The translations under genes were made by a program, and so were the position numbers. From NCBI GenBank assembly GCA_949358305.1, contig OX442322.1, forward strand, positions 8,556,001 through 8,620,000: 64,000 nucleotides of DNA, read 5' to 3'. The notes below the pieces were generated by a model that ran no database searches, was not told where the DNA came from, and saw only the letters and a program-made list of their open reading frames with translations. This DNA is from Strigamia acuminata (taxonomy: Eukaryota > Arthropoda > Chilopoda > Geophilomorpha > Linotaeniidae). Below, piece by piece: positions 55,866 to 64,000 of this stretch. The first letter of the stretch is position 1. Every line of letters begins with the position of its first letter.

Positions 55866-56456
55866 AAAGATTCTAAATATAAAAAGAATATTCTAAAAGA
55901 TATTGATTTAAATCAGTTATTGAATATTCAAATCGAAATTCGCGAAGTCACCGGATAAATTATGACCCCGGGTGGAGAGTAAAAGATTTGTTCTATACTC
56001 AGTCTTCTAACACACACGTGAGAGAAGAAGAACTTCGTCAAGTTCAACAAAAATCACGGTCAAACGCGTTGACATTGTTAACTATCAATCAACGAATACA
56101 GGTATTATGATTATGCATATAAAGTTATATATATATATCATGAAATTTCTTTGAATATTCGAAGAAATACGAACCAGCGGAATTCGTTTATTAGCGGCGG
56201 AAGATTTGAAAGCCACGTGCTCTAAACTCCAAGTTGTCGTCGAGGCGACTACACTCATAATTCCACAAGATACGCTTCTAAAAAAAGCAGGACATTTTCG
56301 TAAGTTCGATAAAATTATCAATACACGAAAATATAAAATTGTAACGAATTATAATTATAAACTTCGTAAATTCAGTTACGCGTTTTCTCAATAGAGGGCG
56401 CGCGCATATAAAAGTATTGCAAATAAAACTAAAACGTTTTCTATATTTGTAGAATT
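55866..56456 (+). other. pol-ORF3 spacer with TATA box and 3' splice site candidate
   Basis: There is no recognised coding sequence; a 62-codon frame (56206-56394) is unremarkable. TATAAAAG at 56407-56414 lies 43 bases before the ORF3 start. TTTTCTATATTTGTAG (56437-56452) is a good splice acceptor 4 bases before it. Either could give ORF3 its own mRNA. Confidence 0.5.
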
Positions 56457-58067
56457 ATGGTCAAGAAAATACCAATTAAAAAGCGGCGAATTGTGATTCA
56501 GTCGAGTTCTTCGAAAGAAGAAGACACGCCAACAGTCAACCCGACCATCGTAACGGTCCCGGAAGCGCCAAATACTCCTATTGTACTCGACCAAAAAGGA
56601 TGGGACATATTAACCTGGGCCCGAAACAACCCAGATGCTCTCCCAAAGGAAATTCGCCCAAAAACGGCTGTACCCAAAACGGCGATGGAGGTTACCCAAG
56701 AAACCTTCCTTATACCAAAAAAGGACAGTTTCTCCAAAAGCCATCCTTTACAGCCGGTCCATAAACCAAGTACGAGTCGAATGAACGATTCGTCGACCTC
56801 TCATGAGAGAAGTCTGGACGAGATTGTCCAATTAGAGGCAAATCGAAATCCCGAAGGAAATCGCCATCAAGACAACAAACGTAAACAGCGAGAATACGTT
56901 CATTACGACTCGCCGCCACCCACGACTTCGCGCGAAGTAGTGTATACTCCTAGATACAATACGGCTAGAGGGAAACGTACGTTTGTGTCCACCAGAGCCC
57001 CCAAACTGCAGCCGATGACTGCTCAACAAAGAGCAGCTAGCAAGCAAGAAAAGGCACTACGTCGAAAAGCCGCCTGCGATTGCGACCTGGAATTGGGAAT
57101 TCCACACGACAATTTGGAGCTCGCGAAGGGCGAAATACCGTGCCCCTTTTGTTTCGGGGTCGGCTGGATGTCCGGCTCCGGGACCGGATGCCATTTGGCA
57201 TCGTGCGGTAATTGTTTCGGATCGAAACGACGATTAAAAATCCAACCCTGGAACCCCAAGTTTGTTTCATTCGTGGTTAAAGGGTTGTTCGATCCACAAC
57301 CCCGAAAATGGGCAACCTGCCACCTTTGCAAAGCTTTATTGTCTAACGATGGCAAAGCTGTATACGAGGATCCTGAATTTATGAATTCACGAAGAACGCC
57401 CCTTGGCCTTCAAATGGGTTTGGAAAAAATGCCAAGTATTGTCTGCGTAGATAATGCGACCCAAACGGACGAAGCCGCATTAGTCCCCATGCCAAACGTT
57501 GTGGAACACGGAATTTCGAACGAGTTCTTAATTGAACCTTACCAAGTTCCTCCGAACACCAAGATAGGACAGTTATTTGTTTGGGAGGTTGAATACTACT
57601 ACCCCATCGTGGCTCGACTTGCAATTATCATTTCTCGTCAATTAATTACGGGTCTTCCCGATCAGATAACGGTAGGATACGTGACCAGGATTATGCAAAT
57701 GATCTTGAATCCACGTCGCGTTGAGGGCTTCAACATTTTGGAGCACCTTTGGAATCTGCTCGTGGGAAAAATCGCGGATGAGATGAAAAATCAAATATGT
57801 GAAGGCTGGATTTTGGTTTTGCCCCCGGTGATTGACATCTACGAAGATCTCAAAAAGATGATCAATGAAGAAGACGGATTGACTGATCAGCCTGAAGCAG
57901 GGGATAAAGCACCCGAAACGCCCATCGCCACGGAAGTTGTTGCGACCGCTGCATTTTTCATAGATCGGCAACCGGAAGAACCCCTTCCCGCCAAGAAACG
58001 TGGCAAAAAGTCTTCTTCAAAGGACAGGCAAAAGCCCGCCACGGAGACCGAAAAAGGTCAAGATTAA
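56457..58067 (+). CDS. third ORF of Gypsy E, 536 aa, unknown cysteine-rich protein
   Basis: It is a long intact ORF after pol, in the env position, but with no signal peptide, no transmembrane segment and no furin-like site. The N-terminus is basic (KKIPIKKRR) and residues ~20-200 are hydrophilic and probably disordered. Residues 207-291 form a cysteine cluster: C207, C209, C229-P-F-C232, C245, C250-G-N-C253 and C288-H-L-C291. CPFCFGVG fits the CxxCxGxG pattern of DnaJ-type zinc repeats, and CGNCFGSK is a half match. Residues ~365-470 are more hydrophobic and helix-prone. The tail is basic (PAKKRGKKSSSKDR). A nuclear or nucleic-acid-binding accessory protein is my inference; I recognise no family. 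Confidence 0.8.
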   Translation: MVKKIPIKKRRIVIQSSSSKEEDTPTVNPTIVTVPEAPNTPIVLDQKGWDILTWARNNPDALPKEIRPKTAVPKTAMEVTQETFLIPKKDSFSKSHPLQPVHKPSTSRMNDSSTSHERSLDEIVQLEANRNPEGNRHQDNKRKQREYVHYDSPPPTTSREVVYTPRYNTARGKRTFVSTRAPKLQPMTAQQRAASKQEKALRRKAACDCDLELGIPHDNLELAKGEIPCPFCFGVGWMSGSGTGCHLASCGNCFGSKRRLKIQPWNPKFVSFVVKGLFDPQPRKWATCHLCKALLSNDGKAVYEDPEFMNSRRTPLGLQMGLEKMPSIVCVDNATQTDEAALVPMPNVVEHGISNEFLIEPYQVPPNTKIGQLFVWEVEYYYPIVARLAIIISRQLITGLPDQITVGYVTRIMQMILNPRRVEGFNILEHLWNLLVGKIADEMKNQICEGWILVLPPVIDIYEDLKKMINEEDGLTDQPEAGDKAPETPIATEVVATAAFFIDRQPEEPLPAKKRGKKSSSKDRQKPATETEKGQD

Positions 58068-58427
58068 GCCATGTTCAAAGTTAAAACAATTAGCAGTTTG
58101 TTTGTGTGTTCTGTGATAAAAACAAAAATATAATATGTAACCAGAAAATTCTTTAACGAAGATTTTTGTAAGAAGTGCTTCTTCGTTATACGAAAAGACT
58201 TCATGTTTATTGTTTTAATAATAACCAAACTATTTTTATAACCGTCTCTGAAAGGAGAAAATAAAAAAGCATTTTTTGAGCATCCTAAGGATAAGAACAT
58301 GTTTATTAAAAAACACTCGTGGGCCTTATAAATATTGGAAATAAAATATTTATTGACATGGATGAATTTGACACGAATGATATTCCTAAAGAATAACATA
58401 AAATATAAGAGTATATGTTTAGTTATT
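58068..58427 (+). other. 3' non-coding region of Gypsy E
   Basis: It is AT-rich with no coding sequence recognised. A 129-codon minus-strand frame (58064-58453) looks like chance. Confidence 0.6.
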
Positions 58428-58437
58428 AAAGGGGATG
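58428..58437 (+). promoter_or_regulatory. polypurine tract of Gypsy E
   Basis: AAAGGGGATG directly precedes the 3' LTR, as expected for the plus-strand primer. Confidence 0.7.
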
Positions 58438-60088
58438 TGTGACAAATTAGCAATAGATGGCGCCACTAGTACTAGCGGCAAATTCAACCTCGAACTTACT
58501 ATTTTACATAGAAATGGTTCACAAAACATATTGTTATGTTTGCTATGACTAAATATAATTTAGATCGATAATATAAAGTTATATTATCAATACTCAATAA
58601 GACAAAGCAGGTATTCTTGCTTTATCACGGGTACGCGACATGAAACCCATTTTCAGAATGTATTTCCGTTCTGTGTATCCATTTCCTGTCCCCGGTATCC
58701 AGTTCCGGTTTATGCTAAAAGATTAGCATAATCCCAATTTGCGTCTCCATATCCACTTCCTGCGATACGAGATTGGTGGAACCTAATCCCACCGAGTATA
58801 AAACTCCCTGACAACAGGAAGTAAAGTTAGTTCTTGATTTCTGGTTATTTGGTATGTTCCGCATGTCAAATAACTGTTTCTTACTCAGGGCATGGTCCTA
58901 CCGGACTATGCATAGCATGGCTCTGCTGAGCCATGCAACCCCCGTCAACTGAAGGCGAAGTTCGGACTGTTCATGTTTCCGTCAAACGGTCTTGCCGAGG
59001 AGAAAGCCTCCCGCATAAGTATCCTCGTGGTCGGACAATAGAATCACGTGTGATACCAAAGTATTTAGTAACCGCCAGTAGCACTGTTACTGCAAGAGAT
59101 TGACTCCATCACCTGATGGTGCCAAAGCAGTCTGCATGCAAAACATGCAGTTACCGCCAGTAGCACTATGTGTTTGGGAAAGTTATATCTCTTCGGTGAT
59201 GGTGCCAAAGCAGTCTACTTATGAGTAGTATCTCGGGTGATTAATTCTGTTGTGCAGAACTGCGGGCTATATCCCCCTGAATACCAGTGCCGTCTCTCAC
59301 CGCACTGTTATTTAGGGCACGCGCGATACTGTTCTGCTCAGCAAGGCGAACTTTGACGGCAATTGTGTGTTGCGATGTTTAACCTTTATTATATTTTGTA
59401 GTTGATAAATACACCTTAATTGTTTAAACTTGGCAACAAGTTAACAACCGAAGTAAGTCACGAGACTTATTTCACTGTATGACGAATCAAATTCGTAACA
59501 ATAAATTGAATACAATTTATTGAGTTAATTTATTAAACTCACAACATCGCGAATTAAATATAATTCGCAAGCGGAACCTTGGCGAATAAATGACTTCATT
59601 TATTCATTACCAATTTCCAACCCTAGTTGTGGCGGTGCACATGAGTCAACCGCACCTCTCGGATCGAACCAGACAGCATTACACGGACCATTACACGATA
59701 CGAACCAGGAACGTGAAGGAACCAGTTCCACGATTACGAAGCGCCGACGGAAGCCGCGAGGACACAGCCAGCTCGGCTATCTGATGACATCTATACTCGG
59801 TCGAGCGGGCGTTTTGCCGTTCCCGAACCCCGGATCACCAATAACCGTAATCATATTATTTTAGGACTGTTTTACAGCCAATTCATGTATAGTTTAACTT
59901 GTATTTAACTTGCCAAATGTCGGCATTAGAATTTGTATAACTTTTAGATTTGATTCTATTGTTTGACAACAATAAATGTAGTGTTTTGAGAAACTTGTTG
60001 TCTTTATTTTATCTCGTATTATTCACTATTTCACGCGACTTATACCCGGTACTATCATGCGATAGGAGTTGTGGTCGACACCGTCACA
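58438..60088 (+). repeat. 3' LTR of Gypsy E
   Basis: It is the second 1651-bp copy. It differs from the first at CCCGTCAACTG (here) versus CCCGTCTACTG, and at ACCCGGTAC versus ACCCAGTAC. Confidence 0.94.
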
Positions 60089-60361
60089 CATCTTTGATTT
60101 GCGAAAGACGATATTGATATTCGAGCCCGAATATCCGCCAACAGTCATGTTTAGAGCAAAAGCCAGGTTCTCGAGTTTCGGTCGACATGGAGAGGACAAT
60201 GAGGGCCAAGTCAGAAAACATGAGATGCGTTATCAGATGTCAGAATGGTTTCAATCGAGTCGAGTAGTTAAAAGTGCTGTGCGAAGATTTGATCGCTCGA
60301 ATGTTTATTACGAGGTGCGTGAGTTGCCGGTTCTTGCAGCAATCACTGCTTGCTGGCAACA
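60089..60361 (+). repeat. 3' LTR of D-prime, second part
   Basis: It begins with CATC, the duplicated target of E, continues the LTR interrupted at 47015 and ends GCTTGCTGGCAACA. Confidence 0.92.
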
Positions 60362-63300
60362 GACTTAGCACAAACACCACAAGACCAATGTCTCTGAATG
60401 TTCAGAAATAGTGTTTAAACCTTAGTAGAAGGCTCCAATGTAAGTTTTAGAAACATCCAAGCAATGATTTGGGAGAATAGACTTTTGATCTCATCACAGT
60501 TGACTTAGCACAAACACCACAAGTCCAATGTCTCTGAATGTTCAGAAATAGTGTTTAAACCTTAGTAGAAGCCTTCAATGTAAGTTTTAGCAACATCCAA
60601 GCAATAAATTTTTAAAAAAAAATTTTGAGCTTATTTCACATTGCAGTTGACTTAGCACAAAGACCACAAGATCAATGTCTCTGAATGTTCAGAAATAGTG
60701 TTTAAACCTTAGTAGAAGGCTCCAATGTAAGTTTTAGAAACATCCAAGCAATGATTTGGGAGAATAGACTTTTGATCTCATCACAGTTGACTTAGCACAA
60801 ACACCACAAGACCAATGTCTCTGAATGTTCAGAAATAGTGTTTAAACCTTAGTAGAAGGCTCCAATGTAAGTTTTAGCAACATCCAAGCAATGATTTGGG
60901 AGAATAGACTTTTGATCTCATCACAGTTGACTTAGCACAAACACCAGAAGACCAATGTCTCTGAATGTTCAGAAATAGTGTTTAAACCTTAGTAGAAGGC
61001 TCCAATGTAAGTTTTAGAAACATCCAAGCAATGATTTGGGAGAATAGACTTTTGATCTCATCACAGTTGACTTAGCACAAACACCACAAGACCAATGTCT
61101 CTGAATGTTCAGAAATAGTGTTTAAACCTTAGTAGAAGGCTCTAATGTAAGTTTTAGCAACATCCAAGCAATGATTTGGGAGAATAGACTTTTGATCTCA
61201 TCACAGTTGACTTAGCACAAACACCACAAGACCAATGTCTCTGAATGTTCAGAAATAGTGTTTAAACCTTAGTAGAAGGCTCCAATGTAAGTTTTAGAAA
61301 CATCCAAGCAATGATTTGGGAGAATAGACTTTTGATCTCATCACAGTTGACTTAGCACAAACATCACAAGACCAATGTCTCTGAATGTTCAGAAATAGTG
61401 TTTAAACCTTAGTAGAAGGCTCCAATGTAAGTTTTAGAAACATCCAAGCAATGATTTGGGAGAATAGACTTTTGATCTCATCACAGTTGACTTAGCACAA
61501 ACACCACAAAACCAATGTCTCTGAATGTTCAGAAATAGTGTTTAAACCTTAGTAGAAGGCTCCAATGTAAGTTTTAGCAACATCCAAGCAATGATTTGGG
61601 AGAATAGACTTTTGATCTCATCACAGTTGACTTAGCACAAACACCACAAGACCAATGTCTCTGAATGTTCAGAAATAGTGTTTAAACCTTAGTAGAAGGC
61701 TCCAATGTAAGTTTTAGAAACATCTAAGCAATGATTTGAGAGAATAGACTTTTGATCTCATCACAGTTGACTTAGCACAAACACCACAAGTCCAATGTCT
61801 CTGAATGTTCAGAAATAGTGTTTAAACCTTAGTAGAAGCCTTCAATGTAAGTTTTAGCAACATCCAAGCAATAAATTTAAAAAAAAAAATTTTGAGCTTA
61901 TTTCACATTGCAGTTGACTTAGCACAAAGACCACAAGATCAATGTCTCTGAATGTTCAGAAATAGTGTTTAAACCTTAGTAGAAGGCTCCAATGTAAGTT
62001 TTAGAAACATCCAAGCAATGATTTGGGAGAATAGACTTTTGATCTCATCACAGTTGACTTAGCACAAACACCACAAGACCAATGTCTCTGAATGTTCAGA
62101 AATAGTGTTTAAACCTTAGTAGAAGGCTCCAATGTAAGTTTTAGCAACATCCAAGCAATGATTTGGGAGAATAGACTTTTGATCTCATCACAGTTGACTT
62201 AGCACAAACACCAGAAGACCAATGTCTCTGAATGTTCAGAAATAGTGTTTAAACCTTAGTAGAAGGCTCCAATGTAAGTTTTAGAAACATCCAAGCAATG
62301 ATTTGGGAGAATAGATTTTTGATCTCATCACAGTTGACTTAGCACAAACACCACAAGACCAATGTCTCTGAATGTTCAGAAATAGTGTTTAAACCTTAGT
62401 AGAAGGCTCCAATGTAAGTTTTAGCAACATCCAAGCAATGATTTGGGAGAATAGACTTTTGATCTCATCACAGTTGACTTAGCACAAACACCACAAGACC
62501 AATGTCTCTGAATGTTCAGAAATAGTGTTTAAACCTTAGTAGAAGGCTCCAATGTAAGTTTTAGAAACATCTAAGCAATGATTTGAGAGAATAGACTTTT
62601 GATCTCATCACAGTTGACTTAGCACAAACACCACAAGTCCAATGTCTCTGAATGTTCAGAAATAGTGTTTAAACCTTAGTAGAAGCCTTCAATGTAAGTT
62701 TTAGCAACATCCAAGCAATAAATTTAAAAAAAAAAATTTTGAGCTTATTTCACATTGCAGTTGACTTAGCACAAAGACCACAAGATCAATGTCTCTGAAT
62801 GTTCAGAAATAGTGTTTAAACCTTAGTAGAAGGCTCCAATGTAAGTTTTAGAAACATCCAAGCAATGATTTGGGAGAATAGACTTTTGATCTCATCACAG
62901 TTGACTTAGCACAAACACCACAAGACCAATGTCTCTGAATGTTCAGAAATAGTGTTTAAACCTTAGTAGAAGGCTCCAATGTAAGTTTTAGCAACATCCA
63001 AGCAATGATTTGGGAGAATAGACTTTTGATCTCATCACAGTTGACTTAGCACAAACACCAGAAGACCAATGTCTCTGAATGTTCAGAAATAGTGTTTAAA
63101 CCTTAGTAGAAGGCTCCAATGTAAGTTTTAGAAACATCCAAGCAATGATTTGGGAGAATAGATTTTTGATCTCATCACAGTTGACTTAGCACAAACACCA
63201 CAAGACCAATGTCTCTGAATGTTCAGAAATAGTGTTTAAACCTTAGTAGAAGGCTCCAATGTAAGTTTTAGCAACATCCAAGCAATGATTTGGGAGAATA

Positions 63301-64000
63301 GACTTTTGATCTCATCACAGTTGACTTAGCACAAACACCAGAAGACCAATGTCTCTGAATGTTCAGAAATAGTGTTTAAACCTTAGTAGAAGGCTCCAAT
63401 GTAAGTTTTAGAAACATCCAAGCAATGATTTGGGAGAATAGACTTTTGATCTCATCACAGTTGACTTAGCACAAACACCACAAGACCAATGTCTCTGAAA
63501 GTTCAGAAATAGTGTTTAAACCTTAGTAGAAGGCTCCAATGTAAGTTTTAGCAACATCCAAGCAATGATTTGGGAGAATAGACTTTTGATCTCATCACAG
63601 TTGACTTAGCACAAACACCACAAGACCAATGTCTCTGAATGTTCAGAAATAGTGTTTAAACCTTAGTAGAAGGCTCCAATGTAAGTTTTAGAAACATCCA
63701 AGCAATGATTTGGGAGAATAGACTTTTGATCTCATCACAGTTGACTTAGCACAAACACCACAAGACCAATGTCTCTGAATGTTTAGAAATAGTGTTTAAA
63801 CCTTAGTAGAAGGCTCCAATGTAAGTTTTAGAAACATCCAAGCAATGATTTGAGAGAATAGACTTTTGATCTCATCACAGTTGACTTAGCACAAACACCA
63901 CAAGTCCAATGTCTCTGAATGTTCAGAAATAGTGTTTAAACCTTAGTAGAAGGCTCCAATGTAAGTTTTAGCAACATCCAAGCAATGATTTGGGAGAATA
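60362..64000. repeat. 140-bp satellite, right block
   Basis: The array continues to the window end. The ~147-bp variant occurs near 60604, 61871 and 62719. The spacings are 1267 bp (eight 140 plus one 147) and 847 bp (five 140 plus one 147). Alternating TTTTAGCAAC and TTTTAGAAAC monomers give a dimer rhythm. Each monomer holds CTGAATGTTCAG. Confidence 0.95.

Larger units (their letters stand above)
47016..60088 (+). mobile_element. Gypsy LTR retrotransposon E, 13.1 kb, with a third ORF
   Basis: It has 1651-bp LTRs (47016-48666 and 58438-60088) with two differences that I could find. CATC is duplicated at 47012-47015 and 60089-60092. Order: LTR, tRNA-Gln primer site, gag (two lesions), -1 frameshift site, pol, ORF3, polypurine tract, LTR. 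The near-identical LTRs indicate a very recent insertion. It is long for a Gypsy element because of the long LTRs and the additional ORF. Confidence 0.95.
38692..60361 (+). mobile_element. LTR element D-prime (LARD-like), inserted in the satellite and carrying Gypsy E
   Basis: Its 1748-bp LTRs are 38692-40439 and 45537-47015 continued at 60093-60361 (split by E). GACT is duplicated at 38688-38691 and 60362-60365, and the satellite continues in register on both sides. I noticed about three differences between the LTR parts before E. The internal region is the diverged inverse of that of D. The orientation is plus, from the primer site at 40452. Confidence 0.92.

Noticed and set aside
56457-58067. 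ORF3 as an envelope gene
   Set aside because: There is no signal peptide, no transmembrane helix and no cleavage site. Both ends are basic and disordered.

Overview
The window is a nest of transposable elements with no host gene that I can recognise. BEL/Pao and Gypsy LTR retrotransposons, GT-AG splice signals, a CACTG-ended DNA transposon and a 140-bp satellite point to a metazoan, most likely an arthropod, in satellite-rich (pericentromere-like) heterochromatin. The species cannot be named from this sequence.

Layout by excision logic (target-site duplication, TSD, in brackets). A 140-bp satellite (37023-38691, 60362-64000) is the visible base layer. BEL/Pao element A lies on the minus strand from before base 1 to 37022. 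It carries the only BEL/Pao coding region, split into three pieces (34425-32713, 24381-23772, 3776-830) by two insertions of one LTR family: B-1 (3777-23771, GGGG) and B-2 (24382-32712, AGGA). Element C (6164-20246, minus, ACTT) sits inside B-1. Element D (7870-16608, minus, CTAA) sits inside one LTR of C. A CACTG-ended DNA transposon (29812-32060, AAT) sits inside the second LTR of B-2. To the right, element D-prime (38692-60361, plus, GACT) interrupts the satellite. Its second LTR is split by a 13.1-kb Gypsy element E (47016-60088, CATC).

B, C, D and D-prime have long LTRs (773-1752 bp) and long internal regions without gag-pol, so they look like LARD-type non-autonomous elements. They share LTR-end style, a tRNA-His-like primer-binding site and a leader box with A, so an A-like BEL/Pao element could mobilise them. 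C also encodes a 196-aa protein with a C-terminal membrane segment. E has gag (broken by a frameshift and a stop), a textbook -1 frameshift site, an intact-looking pol and a third 536-aa ORF without env features.

The most unusual signals are: a putative spliced ORF antisense to the LTRs of C, with a matching first exon in D; distant similarity between the interior of the CACTG transposon and these LTRs; a bipartite tRNA-His primer site with variable insertions; the cysteine-rich third ORF of E; and a heat-shock-element-like palindrome in each satellite monomer. All comparisons were made by eye; no search or alignment program was run.
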